Positions 21,841 through 34,692 are shown, counted from the stretch's first letter. The stretch: DNA of 64,000 nt from Moniliella sp. 'wahieum' (GCA_003971905.1 RSEE01000148.1:1-64000); one strand, 5' to 3'. Translations and numbers: made by a program. The notes: a model not told the origin generated them from the sequence alone.

Positions 21841-21869
21841 CATGCATCATGCATCATGCCTCATGCATC
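21841..21869. repeat. Tandem heptamer (CATGCAT)4
   Basis: CATGCAT, CATGCAT, CATGCCT, CATGCAT. The same heptamer family recurs at 2404, 55938 and 62709. Confidence 0.9.
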
Positions 21870-22639
21870 CCCCAACTCGCCGGGGTCAAACAGTGCCACG
21901 TTGCCGTCTTTCGGCCTCTTCGGAGATGGATACTGTGGTTGTGCTGCCTCTTTGCTCCGTGGGCGCCACTCGGCGAGGCCGGTGACTCCTGGGGAAAGAA
22001 AGAGCATGGAAAAGAATGGCGAATGGCGGGGGTGTGCGAACCGAACCCCTGATGGTGGAGGGTATATACAGTCTCCCACCCTATAGAAGCAGTTGGTCGA
22101 TGTTAGATCTTGCCTGGTTGGCTGTTGCCGGCGATTACATTGTGGGTGTGCGTGTACGTGTGCGTGTACGTGTTGTCATCGGACACCACATGCCACCGTC
22201 GGCGCAGCACATTGCGACAGCCACTACTCAGCGGAGCCTCCGCTCCGACAGGGTGCGGCGGAGGGGAGCATTGGGGCGGCGTACTCAGAAGGCATGTCAC
22301 ATGCACACGACATGTGACAGGCGGCCACAGCGCTTGGACCACCGCAGCCGGGGGCACACAACAGGCACTGCGCTACTCAGTACTCACGCTCGCATCTCAG
22401 ACCGCCCAGCTGACACACACCCCTCCCCCCGCGGCTGCCCACGTGGGGGTTCGCGCCCCCCGCCCACACCGCCCCCGTGCCACGCTCGACGGCGTGGCGG
22501 CCACGCACATGGCCAGTGTGGTGCGCCACAAGGCACCAGCCCTGTGTCCCTCGCTGCCGCACCTCGCGTGTGCCTGGCGCCCCCAAGTGGAGCACGCCGG
22601 TGGCGGAAGCTTTCCCGTGCCAGTGGCTTGTTAGCAGCG

Positions 22640-22745
22640 CCATCCGCAGCTCCAGCTCCATCTCCATCTCCAGTGTCATTGCCATCTCCATCCCAATCTC
22701 CATTACCATCTCCATCTCCATCTCCATCTCCATCTCCATCTCCAC
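22640..22745 (+). repeat. (CCATCT)n hexamer microsatellite
   Basis: More than ten 6-bp units. The period of six keeps all three frames open, so it is compatible with a coding 5' part of the kinase gene. Confidence 0.9.
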
Positions 22746-22796
22746 TGTCATTGCCATCCCCATCTCTACCCCCTTCCCCATCTCCACCCCCATCCC

Positions 22797-25700
22797 ATGC
22801 CCATTGTGTCTGCCTCCGAGCCCGACCCCCTCCTGCCCATCCTCATCAACCGCCCGGCCCCCGTCCTCCGGCGCGCTCTCTACCGCCATCGCTGCCGCCA
22901 ACGCCTACACGCCGCCCCCAGCCCCATCTCGCCCCCGCCCCCCCCCCCCCGCCCCCGCCCCGCCCCCCGTTCACCTCGCCGCAGGACTCTTGCCCGTCGA
23001 GCCTGCTTCGCCCATCATCCGCCGTGGCGTCGTCAGCGTCAAGGACGATGGCCTCCGCACCTGGATCTGGGCCAAGCGGTGGGCTGTCCTGCGCACCCAG
23101 ACCCTCAGTCTGCACAAAAACGAGGTGCGTTGTTGTCGTTGTCCCGGGGAGGGAGGGGGGGTTGCTCCTACCCTGACCCCTGGAGCCTGAGGTCGGATGG
23201 TCAGCTGACTGGAGCCTGGACAGACGACCCCCAGCCCTTTGGTCTTGATCCACCTCAAGAACGTAGAGGTGGTGCGGCGTGTTGATCTGAAACCGTACTG
23301 CCTCGAGGTGGGCACCAGCGACAAGAAGCAATGTTTCCTCCAGCTACGCAGTGACGACGATCTCTACGGATGGATGGACAACATTGGGTGCCGCGATGGC
23401 TGTGGGAGGCATGCCCGATGGTCCGGGCGACACGTCGGGCGTGAGCGCACCCACTGGGTTTGTCCACGAGATCCATGTAGGTTTTGACCCGAATTCCGGT
23501 GCGTTTACCGGTCTGCCCGACGAATGGGTCCGTCTGCTGTCGACGTCCAGCATCACGCACGATGACTTGGTCAAAGACCCCGACGCGGTATTTGATGTGC
23601 TCAAGTTCTACACGGGCATTGCGGCCGATGGCAAAGACGCGGCCGATGAGCCGGCGGCCCACTGGGCCGAAACGTCCACGGCCGAACTACTGTCGGCGGC
23701 CAACTTGCTGCCGAGAACTCGAAGGCGCCCAGAGAGACAACGCTGCTGCTGGGGGCGCAACATGCGTCTCCTTCCCGGCCGCTCCTCCTGCTCCACCGGG
23801 TGCTGGGTCCGCGTCCGCCCGGCGCACAGGACCTGCTGCACCGCCTCCGTCCAGCGCCGGCCTCGCTCAGGCCGCCTCGTCCGCGTCGGGCACAAAGCTC
23901 AAGCGCGGCTCGTCGTTTACCAGCCGCCTCGCCGGCTTGACGCGGACGATGAGCATTGGCTCGTCGCATTCTCGTCCTGCGCCACCTGCTGGGGGAACCG
24001 TCACCGCTGGCTCTGCCCCGCCGGGAGGGGGCAACGGACACACGGACCCCGCAGCAGGGCCTAAGCCGCCGCTGTACAAGGCTGCCGCCTTGGCTTCCTC
24101 CACGCCTGTGCTGCCGTCGCCCGAGGTGTACCATGCAGCGCATGCGGCGGTGCCTATGCCGCCGATCGTGAGCACCACGTCCACAGCTCCGTTGATGCTC
24201 AACTCGCGTGCACGCACCTCCTCTACCGGATCCAACTCGTCCATCTTGCTCAACGCGTCCTCAACACCGAACCAAGGGGGTACAACAAGATGGCCCACCC
24301 ACCTTCCAGCTCCCGTCCCACCCTTGGAGGCTTGCATCGCTCCCCCTCGGCCGGTCCGCTCCGAGCGTGACGTTTGCCCAGCCGCGCCTGACCGGAGCAC
24401 CAGTCGGCAATCTAATGCTGCGCCCGACCTTGCTCGGTCCGCTTCGGCCGGCGGCGCACGTCCTGCCGACGCAAGCATTCCACCTTTGTTCTCGGGTTCG
24501 AACACCAAACCCACGGCAACCGGTGGACCGTTGGGGTCCAGGTACGCCGCCCCTCCCCCCTCCCAGCGACAGGCACTGCAGAGAGCCCAGTGAGCGGCAC
24601 GCGCCCACCTGCCCCCCGTCGGTTCGGGACCGGGCTCGGGAGCGTCGACCATGGGCCCACCCGACCGGCACCGGCACCGCCCGTACCGCACGGAGGGGCC
24701 CTGGGCCGGCCTGCCCCGCCACCGATGCAACGGAGCGTCACGGACCCCTCCCGTCCTGGCATGAGCGTCCCTGGGCCGCCCTCCGTGGTTCCTCAGTCCC
24801 TTCCCTAGAACGATCGGCCACGACGGGACCGACAGGACTCGCCTCGGCGCCGCAACGCGCCTCGCCACCGTCGTTCCCCTCGGCCAGCTCGGCCTCGGCT
24901 TCCGTCTCGGTACCCGCACGTGCTCCAGGGGCAGAGGACGCGGTGCGCCAAGCGAGCCCAGTACCGCCGCCGCAACGGTACAGGCGCGATCGAAAAACGC
25001 AGCGTTGGCCAGTGCCGTGCGTTTGGAGCCGGTCTCCCCTTCTGTCGTTTTCCCTCCTACGGGTGGACCAAGGCAGGCCTATCTCCGTCTCCGTCTCCTT
25101 CGCCGTCGCCGTCGCCGTCGCCGTTCGCGTCCCCGTTGCCGGCCAAGCCCGCGCCGACCACGACGGCGGCCAGTGCCAAGCCGCTCGATCACCGTCTGTC
25201 CCGCATGACGGACCTCGAGGTCCTGGCCGCCCTACAGACCATCTCGACGTCTTTTAGCCAAGGCCAAACCGACCCACGACAATTGTACCATCGTCTACGC
25301 AAAATCGGTGCTGGCGCCAGTGGCGATGTGTACGTTGCTGCGCCAGCGACGGACCCGCAAGCGCGTGTGGCAGTCAAGGTGATGGACCTGAGTCGGCCGC
25401 CGCAAGCAGATGATTTTGAATGAGTTGCTTGTCATGCGCGATTCGCAGCACGAGATGTGGTCAACTTTGTGGCGGCGCACTTGACGCCGTCGTCGCGGCG
25501 AGAGGGCAAGCAAGGACGTGGGATAGGAGGCGCGGAGGGGTGGTGTTTGTGGGTGGTGATGGAGTACATGCAAGGTGGTGCATTGACTGATGTGATTGAC
25601 CAACACACGCTCTCTGAGCCGCAGATTGCTTACATTTGTCGTGAGACGGCCCAGGGTCTCGCGCACCTACATGCGCAGCACATTATCCACCGCGACATCA

Positions 25701-26154
25701 AGTCGGACAATGTACTCCTCTCGTCGCGTGGGCAGATCAAGATTACTGATTTCGGGTACTGCGCCAAGCTCACCCCCACCGCGCCAAACGCGCCACGATG
25801 GTCGGCACGCCGTACTGGATGGCGCCCGAGGTGGTACGGCAAAAGGAATACGGTCCACGGGTAGACGTGTGGTCACTAGGCATCTTGGTCATCGAAACTG
25901 TCGATGGCGAACCGCCGTACTTGGACGAAGAACCTCTCAAGGCCATCTACCTCATTGCCACACACGGTACACCTACCTTGGCCCATCCTGAACGTTTGAG
26001 CCAGTTGCTCAAACGTTTCTTGGCCGTCTGCCTCACCGTCGACCCGCTCGCCCGCGCGAGCTCACACGAACTCCTCCACCATCCTTTCCTCCGCCTCGCT
26101 TGCTCCCAAGACGACATGCGCGCGCTCGTACACCCGCGCCATGCAGACCGCTAA
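22797..26154 (+). CDS. CLA4: PAK-family Ser/Thr protein kinase (PH-CRIB-kinase, Cla4 type)
   Basis: Effector kinase of Cdc42/Rac acting in polarity, septation and budding. Domain order is PH (VSVKDDGLRTWIWAKRWAVL, then an intron at 23125-23223, then VLIHLKNVEVV and DDDLYGWMDNI), then CRIB (APTGFVHEIHVGFDPNSGAF, GLPDEW) at about 23440-23530. A ~1.5-kb low-complexity linker follows, then the kinase domain: IGAGASGDVY, AVKVMDL, EYMQGGALTDVI, catalytic loop HRDIKSDNVLL, DFGYCAK, activation segment MVGTPYWMAPEVV, DVWSLGILVIE. PH plus CRIB plus kinase is diagnostic of Cla4 rather than Ste20. The start is uncertain; ATG 22797 is a guess because no in-frame ATG precedes the PH domain. Shifts occur near 23390, 25405, 25455 and in C5 at 25773-25777. 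Confidence 0.88.
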
Positions 26155-26162
26155 TCATTAGC

Positions 26163-26197
26163 GGTCATCAGTCATCGGTCATCGGTAATCGATTACG
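26163..26197. repeat. Tandem heptamer (GGTCATC)n
   Basis: GGTCATC, AGTCATC, GGTCATC, GGTAATC and GATTACG in 7-bp register, starting a few bases after the kinase stop codon. Confidence 0.88.
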
Positions 26198-26450
26198 GGG
26201 ACTGGGAAACGGTAACTGTGTAACGCCCCCCCCACCCCCCCGATTTTGTACCAATCATCTTTTCCCCCTTTTCCCCTTTTCCCCTTATTTTTCTTCTTCC
26301 TTTCTCTCCGTCTCCACCTCCCCATACGCGCTATACGCCTGCTGCACCATCGTCTGTCACCGCCGCGTTTCTGAGCTAAGCTCTTCTCCCCTTTCTGTGA
26401 CGGATGGGACGGATAGGTGGGGGAGGGCTGGCCCGCCCCCCGTTTTCCCT

Positions 26451-26492
26451 TCTCCGTTCTCTGTTCTCCGGTCTTCGGTCTCCGGTCTCCCC
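26451..26492. repeat. Tandem heptamer (TCTCCGG)n, six units
   Basis: TCTCCGT, TCTCTGT, TCTCCGG, TCTTCGG, TCTCCGG, TCTCCCC in uninterrupted 7-bp register. Confidence 0.9.
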
Positions 26493-26881
26493 TACGCCTC
26501 CGCTCTTCTTGGCTGCGCCCGGGGGGCGGGCTTGTCATTTTTTTGAGGCCGCTACCAAGCGCAAGCGCACGGTTTCTGTATAATGAATTGAAGAACCTTT
26601 TTTTCTTGGTTTGGTTGGGCCCGGCACCAAGGTTATGATATGGACTGAAGCTACGAATCACTCAAGTTAAACTGAGTACTGAAGGTAGGCACAGAGGTAT
26701 ATCGCACGTTGGACGTTAATTCAAATCGTTCAGAGCGGACCATCCGGTGGTTGGATGGTGATCTTAGTTAGTTGGGTGTACGGGTGGGGGAAAACAAAAG
26801 GTTCCTCTGGTGCGGCACAGGGTAGCCTTGCGGAGGTCTCCTCTCCAGCTTCAAGGCCCTCACGTGGCCAGTGAAGCTAGT

Positions 26882-26908
26882 AGTGACGAGTGACGAGTGG
26901 CTAGTAAC
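26882..26908. repeat. Tandem heptamer (AGTGACG)n
   Basis: AGTGACG twice, then AGTGGCT and AGTAACA. Confidence 0.85.
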
Positions 26909-27286
26909 ATGCATAACATTTAGGAACGAGTGCCTCGTGACGAGGCATCATGGCTGCACCGTAGGAACCACCAGCGGAGCTCTATAGGGCACCACCGGGC
27001 CCGCACCACAGCCGGCCCCAACTAGCCCATTGGAGAAAGTAAGGTCAAGCCAGTCCATAGACAGAACAAATACAGATATGGGAGAGGGGAGGGGGGGACG
27101 GTCAATGGACTTGGATGTCCGGATGGACCGATACGAATGAGAATGCGATTGGGACTGGAAATGAGGACGGAAATGGAAATGGAAATGGAAATGGGAGTGA
27201 GATGCTAGGAAGAAACCGGAGGAGGCGAACACGGGGGACCTAGTTACATCCCCCATACCTCGGCGCGCGTTTTAATCGATTCGTGC

Positions 27287-28895
27287 TCAATCATTTTCGG
27301 CGATCAACAAGGCGACCAAGACAAGCACGATGGTGGTAGGCGTAGCCAAGATAGTGTAGGCCACAAAGATAGTACGCGAGATCAACCGTTCCACACCACC
27401 TTGACCGTGGCCACCATGTTTGGCCGCGGTCTGGGTTGTGATCTGGGCGAGGGTGAGAGCCGGAGGCGAACCAACAATCAGACATGCCGATGCCAAAAAC
27501 ACCGGATCGTCCATCACGTTGTTGTGCGTCATAATTGCCAGGTAGGCCATCACGGGAATCAACACTAACGGACACACCACCATCCGAGCCCCAATCGCCG
27601 CCGCAATAGTCCGTGTAGATTCGGACAGTCCGGCAACGTACCGTTCTTGCCCTTGGACTTGCATTTGCATTTGCATTTGCATTTGCTCGTTCCCCGTCGG
27701 ATCAGCCGACGGACCAGAGCATGGCTTGCCCCCCCGCCCGTCGTCGCCTTCTTCGCTATCGACGTACGTGGCGGACGTGACGCTACCAGAGCGGGAGGAC
27801 GATGCGGTAGGCACAGTCAGGTGACCCTCGGCCGCCGGGGCACCGTGGGGCGGTGCAGGGGGGGAAGTAGGGCTGCGGGTCCCAGGCCCAGACGCAGGGG
27901 AAGGAGTAGGAGTAGGACGGGGATCGACAAAGTACGCGCCCAGAGCAACCAGAGTCAGGGGGATGGAACACGCACCACATTGGTCCAGTGCACCACGCAA
28001 CGGGCCCATGCCCACCAACAACCGTTGGACCGGCGGCACGAGCGCGACGGCAAGTGAAAGAATCGCAGCCCACAGCGGCGCCGTCATGAACCTATGCACG
28101 GCCAGAAGCGGTTGGAGCACAAAGCGGCGCAGCAAGGCAGGTCGCGGTGGAGGTACGGCTACCACGGCCGTGGGATCCAACGGCGACGCGGACCGGGGCG
28201 ATAGGTCCTGCTCATGCTCATGCTCATGGTTATGGGTATGTTCTCGGTCATCGTCGCTGTCTTGCGGGGAGTTGGGGAAGGAGACGGCCCAGCGGGGCGG
28301 GCGTGCGGGGGCCTGTTCAGTGTCGCGCGGAGCTTGGGCCAAGGAGGCCAGCCGACGCGAGCAGGTGGGCTCCGAGGGACCAACGAACAAACATGCCCAA
28401 GGTGGAGAAGAGGACGAGGTAAGTGAGTGCGCGACCGAGCATGGCGTCCGGGTCGTCGGCCGGTTCGCCAGGCTCTTCCCACCGGAGCAAAGGCACAGTC
28501 ACCACCAGCGACTGCATCAGCGCCACAGGGAGCGAGTTGGAGTTGGGCGTGATGGCTACTGCGATGGCATAGCGCGTGTGGGCAGCACTGATGCGAGCCA
28601 GTTTGGCCAGCACCAGCGCGCCCAGGAGCGAGACGAGCTCAACGAGGATAAACCCGATGGGCACAATGGCGAGCTCGATGAGCCGGTGCGCATTGAGACT
28701 GAAGGCGACCTTGCTGAAGAGCAGAGCGGGGGTAAAGATGCTGACGTTGATCTTGTTGAGCTTGGTGGTGGTGGCCTTGTCGAGGATGCCGCGACGGGCG
28801 AGAAGGTAGCCGACAAAGCTCACCAGGATCACCTCGCAGATGCTGGCGGCAGTGACGCGCACGAGCTCGGCGATGGGGTCGCCGTGCTTGCCCAT
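27287..28895 (-). CDS. PIN-like membrane transporter (auxin efflux carrier / Mem_trans family)
   Basis: Multi-pass transporter of the fungal PIN-like family, usually in the ER. From ATG 28895 the N-terminal half has the family's first helices and motif (VILVSFVGYLLARRGILD, LNKINVSIFTPALLFSKVAF). It continues with AIAVAITPNSNSLPVALMQS, whose 'N-SLP' segment is the most conserved part of the family. A hydrophilic central loop carries a His/Glu run (HTHNHEHEHEQD) and a Gln-Met dipeptide run (27660-27690, CATTTG repeats). The C-terminal half has ARMVVCPLVLIPVMAYLAIM and a last helix before TGA 27287. One frameshift lies in 28318-28390 between MFVRWSLGAHLLAS and the loop. The normal two-halves architecture is otherwise complete. 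Substrate is not known. Confidence 0.85.
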
Positions 28896-30911
28896 TGGGA
28901 CGGCAGCGGGGGGGGGGGCAAAGGAGGAGGAGGTGGTACGAGAAAAGGGACGGTGGCGGCAAGACGGCTTGCAGGGCTCGGTTGAGGGTTATAGGTTGAG
29001 CTCACCCGCGAGGACGGCAGGGCAGTGTGCGGTGAGGGTGCGTGTGGACGGTGTGCTTCGGCGGACCGCGCAGCGCAGCGCGCAAGGCACACGGCAAGAC
29101 TACACAGATGAGACAAGACACAGGCAGGCGAAACAGCCGTCATGCGGGCGTCAGAAGAACAGCGGCTGTGCTGTGTGTGCGGTGCTGTGCGCGCAGAGCG
29201 GGTGCCCTGTGCTGGATTGCGTTGGCGGCACGCTCGCGGCCCCAGGCCTTGGCACCGCCACCGAAACGCCCCCAGCACCGTCCGTCTGCCGCCACCGGAA
29301 ACGCCGCCCAGAGGAGCGCACGTGCGCTATAGGAGACCAGTCAGATGCAGGACCCATCCCCCACGGATGGGATGAAACAATGGATGAGCCAATGGTGCGA
29401 TTCGGGCCGAGCGACACACGCATGATCAACGGTACTGCTGGTGACCAAGCAGGATTCCAGATTCAGCATGAATCAGCGCAATCAGCGCTCAGCAATCGAC
29501 GACACACCTCGCAAAGGGCAGAAGAATGACGTCAGTGAGTGGCACGATACTGGCTGCGTGCGGCCAGTGGAGCCCACTCCGATTACGGCACGGGGCCACT
29601 GGGGGCCACGGCACAGCGTGCTCGGGCGGGCGGGCGGAGGGGCACGGGGGCAGCGGGGCGCTTATCGCCCCTGGCGCTCTGGGCTGGTGCGGCGGCGTGC
29701 GGCAGGAGACCACCGGCGGGTTGTCCCGGCCTGTGCCACACACGCCGCGGGGGCTCACTCTCATGGCCTCTCAGTCTATCCGCACCCACCCGCGCCTCCC
29801 CCCTGGCCACACCAGACATGGCCTCATTAACACTCGTCCCGTGCAACGAAACAGGTACAGCCTCAACACAATCAACCCAATCAACACGTGCGTGTGAGGA
29901 TGGGTTGAGGAGCAAGCGTTGAGCAACGCAGTACAGACTAACCAAATCCACGCCAACAGGAGGGAAGCACCACAGCCGCCTTTCCCCTATTATACACCTG
30001 CATCAGGCCACCAGGTCCTCTGCCCCTCTCTCACATGTCACACCACCGCCTCAGGGGCGTGAGGAACACCCAATTACCGTTCAACGTCCCCTGATGAACG
30101 AGACGGTGGGATGGATGCGCTCGGTCGAAGTGATTGCGATCACATCAACATCACGACCTCCCAGGCCTCCGCGGTTAGCCTCCGCGGTTCGGCCTTGGCC
30201 CGTATTGGCTACGCCTATCCATCCGTCCCGCGGACACAACAGAGAAAGATCCTACCCCCGAAAGGGACTGGCACCTTAGTTGGCCTGCATGGCTGGGCTA
30301 CGAAGCTGATCTGTTCCTCCTTTCCACCTTGCAGCCAGCTCATATTCATTCTGCACGCGACGCACATTGACCGGACCCCGCTCTCTCGTGTACGTCTTTG
30401 CCCGCAAATACTGTCCACACCAGCGACCTCACCCACTCGCTCGCCACGGTTCGGGCAGGGGTACAACCTGCAATGGCTCGGTTCGTCGGGTGTGTGCAGC
30501 GTCCATGTCTTGTGTGATATGGGACAGGGCGAGGGAAGACAGCTCCACATCGCAGAACAAGAGAGACGCTACAGTACCAGCACACCCAAATGCAACCGGG
30601 ATGGGCGGGATGGGGAACGTTTCGTACAGTGCGCAGGCGCATGCGCATGCGCATACGCATCCACCGACCACTGTCCCTGTCCCATACTATGGTCTGCAGC
30701 TGTGAGGGGTGCGGGGGGGAGGACGGGAGCGCGGCCCGTTGCGCGCGAGGGGCAGTTATGAACTGAGAGAGCGACCAAGGTGATGACCACCACCGTGCCA
30801 CAGACAAATCGCATTGGCGCGGATGAGCAAGGACGGGGTAGGGAAGGACGGGGGGGACAAGGTGGGGGGGGGGTTGGACAGGTTGGAGGCCGAGGCTGAG
30901 GTAGCGGCAGA
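28896..30911. other. 2-kb intergenic stretch, no gene recognised
   Basis: It lies between two minus-strand genes and should contain the PIN-like gene's promoter. No conserved domain, RNA gene or long tandem array is seen. A short GCATGC-type hexamer tract occurs at 30638-30662 and a CACATGTC motif at 30023. Confidence 0.5.
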
Positions 30912-33900
30912 TCAGGCCGACGCGCCTGGCTTGCCGTTGCCGTTTTCGTTCGTGGTGGTAGTGGCGGTAGTGGTGGTGGGGGTATCGTCGTCCCATCCGA
31001 GCTGGTCAGCAACAAACTGCATTGCGCCCTCGAGCTCTGTGGCGACCATGTCCAACGCGTCCGTCTCTGTGGATCGGTGGAGGGATCCGAGGCGGGGGGC
31101 GAACGCGCGCTGACGACGGTGGGTGTAGTACGGATGGAGGTGAGGAAGGAGCGCGAGTGTGTGGTTGGCATAAAATGATTTGAGCGTGTCAGCCTCAGAT
31201 GACGGCATAGGCAAGTCGCCCATACCGGCAAACTGGACCACTGCACGTACTCGCTCTGTACCGCGCGCAGCTAATACGCCCAAAACCGCATTCGCTCCCA
31301 CACTCCCACCGCCTACCATCACACATGGTACAGATGCCGGCAGGATCGAGACGCACGTGTCGTACGCTGCGATGGCAGCGAGCGTGATGGCGTCCTGTAC
31401 GGACGCTGGCACGGGGTGTGCCGGGGCAGAGTGTGAGTGCGAGCCCGAACCGGAACCAGAACCCGAGCCCGAGGTCGAGGTCGAGGTCGAGTCGGACGAG
31501 CGCGAGGCCAGTGCATCAGCCACCTCGCTCGCGAGCCCCGAGTACCCCGTGTGGGTAGACGCGCGCGGTCCCAGTGCCGACACCTGCGGCCGGACCAACA
31601 CACACATCTACCACTCCGCCACGCTGTGCGCCTGAGCCCACGCATGGAGCGCGACGTATCCCCCTCCCGCGCCGGGCGGGTCGTCCGCCGCGTCCGGCAC
31701 GGCATAGTTGGACCGCGCAAACGTCTCGACTGTACTTTGGTCCACATCAGCCGTTTCACGTACTCCAACTACACGCCCGTCGCTCCAGTACCCCGTGCGC
31801 GACAATGGCGTTCCACCTTCCCGCCCGTTCCGGCTGCTGTGGTGCACGCCCGTATCGTGCACAAATAGCATCACGGCGCGTAGCCGCTGTGCGCCGCCTT
31901 TGCCGCCTTTGGATTCGGCTGCGAAGCATGGGCATCGGCAGGGTGTGCCCCACGCCCGAACCACACGGCTCAGCAGGCAATCCTGTCCCCGTAGTGTAGA
32001 TGTCCCACGGTACCAGAGCATGCACCAACGGCGCAGGTCGAAGTAAGCTCCTTGCCCGTACGTCTTCCCCCTCTACTGCCGGTACGGGCCAGAAGGTGGA
32101 CTGGGCCCAGGAGGGACCCCAACTCGTACTCGTACTCGACCCGGGCGGGGGCACAGAAGGTTGTGCGTCCGGCCCAGACCGCGTTGCAGTTTCAGCTCCA
32201 GCTTGGACTTGGACTTGGGCTGGGGCTTGGGCTTCAGCGTGCGCGGCGGGCGGGACAAACGCGTCGGATGCAATCATATAAGGTGGGCGTTCGGGAAACG
32301 TGAGGGGTGTGAGACCAAACTTGTCCCAATACACATACTCGCGCCAGAGGCGGAGCAGTTCAGCCTTGCTCGCGCGTGCTGTTGCGGCCTCGTCGCGCAT
32401 CCACGAAGGAAAAGCGGGGTACGGACGGCGGTCCAAGTCGATACGGCGACGTTTCGCGCGGGCGGGGGAGGGGACCTTCGCCGTCGGAGGCAGAGTTGGC
32501 TTCTTCCTCGGACCCAGGCACAGGATGGATCTCTTCGCCTTCGCTCTCGGGCGCTGGGAGGCCGTCGTCGGCATCGGCAAGGCTGGACCAGAATCGCGAT
32601 TGGACCGTGCGCACTTTGCTGCACGTGCGTCGGGCACTGGCACAGGCCACCGTGCCCTGTGGTAAGGGCGGTGGAGCCTCGCCGAGCAAGACGCGGTCAC
32701 AGCCAAGGCTGAAGGCGCGATCGAGTCCACATTGTACCCGCCTTCTAACGCGACGACCAACCGACCCCCAGACAGCTGCGCAAGTCGTGCAGTCATATGC
32801 GCATACCCCGTTGGCGAAACTAAGTTCAACCCGAGCGGATCGCCTTGCGCCGCATCGAATCCCGCACTGATAATCACCAGTTCTGGCGCGTACTCGCGCG
32901 CAATCGGCATAATCACCGTATCGAACGCATGGAGGTAATCTCCATCGCCCATGCCCGTCGTAGGCCAGGGAATGTTGACGCTAAACCCACGTCCGGCTCC
33001 AGCGCCAACACTCTCAATTGACCCAAATGGTCCGCCGGGGTAGAAACTGCCATCGTCGTACCGGTGCAGCGAGACGTACAGCACCGACGCATCCGCATTG
33101 AACATGGCTTGGGTCCCGTTGCCGTGATGCACGTCCCTAGTTTGCGTTTCGTTTCGGCGGTTTGGGGCGCGTCAGCGATCGGTTCTAAGGCACGCATAAC
33201 ATAGCATAGCATGGAGGGAACGAGTAGCAGATGGAAGGGGTGGGGGGGAGGGACGTACCAGTCAACATCATCACGCGCTTTACTGTGTGTCGCCGTCGGT
33301 GTACTTGTCCTGCATGGCGCGTGGCAATGGCCACATTGTTGAAGAGGCAGAACCCCATGGAGCGGTTCGGTTCCGCATGGTGACCCGGCGGGCGGATGAC
33401 AGCCAGGCCATTACGAATGTCGCGGCGGACGACCGCGTCGCACATTTCAATCAAGCTGCCGGCAGCAAAGCGGGCACAAAGCGCACTGTACTCGTTGAGG
33501 TACAAACTACTTTCCCTCTCGAGCAGAGCACTGTTCTCCCGTAACGTCTCGACAGGGAGGAAGGCACTGTTGTACACGCCGTTCACTACAGCGTCCGTGT
33601 GCACACGCCGAACCTCGGCCCGCCGCGCCTCGCGCGACCGCACACGCACCATCTGCGCCACGTACCCCGACGTCTTGAGCAGATGGAAGATGTGCGCAAT
33701 GCGACGCGCGCCTCGGGATGGTCCTCGGCAGGGTGCTTGTGGAGCAGCATGAGGCTGTTGTACACCAGCCCCGTCGCGGCGGGCCGGCGGGCGCAACGGG
33801 CGCAAAGGGCGCGGGCACGGGCGTGGCGGTGGGCCTTCTGGCACTTGTTCCCCTTGTGGTGGTGGTGGTGGTGGTGGTGGTGGTGGTAGGGGTGGCGGGG

Positions 33901-33959
33901 GCGTGGGCGGCGGCGGCGGGCGTGGGGTATCGGGGCGTGGGCTCGACGGCGCTGGCCAT
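30912..33959 (-). CDS. HDA1: Class II histone deacetylase with C-terminal Arb2 domain (Hda1/Clr3 type)
   Basis: Removes acetyl groups from histone tails in the nucleus and represses transcription. The likely start is ATG 33959 (MASAVEPTPRYPTP), followed by a Thr tract made by the CCA run at 33860-33890. The catalytic domain follows: VYNSLMLLHKHPAEDHPE, IRPPGHHAEPNRSMGFCLFN (tandem active-site His), then after an intron at 33137-33258 (GTACGT...CTAG) WDVHHGNGTQAMF, SAGFDAAQGDPLG and LEGGYNVDSIA. Thus all metal and proton-relay motifs are present. The tail from about 32050 to 30912 reads like the Arb2 domain of Hda1 enzymes: RAVMLFVHDTGVHH, then CVMVGGGSVGANAVLGVLAA. Shifts occur around 33860, 33712, 33325, 33265, 32700 and 31950. 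Architecture and motifs make the assignment secure. Confidence 0.9.
33857..33890. repeat. (GTG)n trinucleotide tract
   Basis: About 11 GTG units. On the minus strand it encodes the Thr or His run near the Hda1 N-terminus, and a length error here could explain the first frame change. Confidence 0.9.
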
Positions 33960-34692
33960 GGCGGTGCGGCTGCTGTGCGCGTCGGCGATGGATCGGGCGG
34001 TGGTGGTGGTGGGGCTGCGGAATGAGCGGGAAGAAGGAGAGACGCGAGCAGGTCACGTGACCCACGCACGCCGCACGCGCGGACAGAACGATGTGGGAAG
34101 ATGCTGGGTTCGATCCGGGGTGGGGCCGATTCTTTTTTGAGGGGAGAGATTCCTTGGCGACTGACGAGGGTGCGCGGCACACTGGCACTGGGGAACGTTT
34201 AACGTTTACCGTTGTCTTGAATGCAATCAATCCTCCATCCACGGCCTGCTCGCCGGTGTGCTACAGCGTGGCGGACGGGGGTTAGTGCGGCTGTGGCCTC
34301 CACGTGCCCTCGCCGCCCTGGCACGGCGCGGGCGAGCACGGGAGCGAGCGCGAGCAACCGAGCAGAGTGCGCCTGTGCGGGCCCAGACGCCTCGCGAGAG
34401 GCACTCGCGACAGGGGCTGCCCCCTGCGGCTGTGCTCGCTCTGCCGCTGCCGGCCGGGCGAGCGAGACGCGCAGACACCAGCCACCGCGCCACCGCCCAG
34501 CAGTGGACGCCCCCCTGCGCCTACGCCACGCCACACGGGCCATGCGCCTCTCCTGCCCGCACACCGCCCCTGCGCCTGGCTGATCCATGCGGCGCCTGCG
34601 CTCTCCGCCCCCCGTGCCATCCATCTCATCGATCACGTAGGCCTACGGCTTACGGGCATCCAACCACCACCACCACCACCACACCATCCGCC
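33960..34692. other. Divergent promoter region between the deacetylase and the hydrolase
   Basis: The two genes are transcribed away from each other from this 733-bp stretch. It is very GC-rich with no clear TATA element and no conserved frame. Confidence 0.55.

Larger units (their letters stand above)
21401..22796. other. Repeat-rich intergenic stretch before the PAK kinase
   Basis: No gene is recognised. Heptamer arrays lie at 21572-21598, 21782-21805 and 21841-21869, a GTGTGC/GTGTAC hexamer tract at 22147-22175, and a (CCATCT)n tract at 22640-22745 that may already be within the 5' end of the kinase gene. Confidence 0.55.
26155..27286. other. Convergent intergenic stretch between the kinase and the PIN-like gene
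   Basis: No gene is recognised. Two heptamer arrays lie right after the kinase stop (26163-26197 and 26451-26492), a third at 26882-26908, and a (GGAAAT)n hexamer tract at 27172-27200. Confidence 0.6.

Noticed and set aside
22016..22796. Long open plus-strand frame upstream of the kinase as an N-terminal extension
   Set aside because: Openness comes from GC-rich low-complexity sequence and the CCATCT tract; no in-frame ATG links it to the PH domain and no conserved motif is present.
27647..28985. Plus-strand open frames opposite the PIN-like gene (one more than 300 codons)
   Set aside because: They mirror the minus-strand transporter, which has clear family motifs; the antisense openness is a by-product of high GC.
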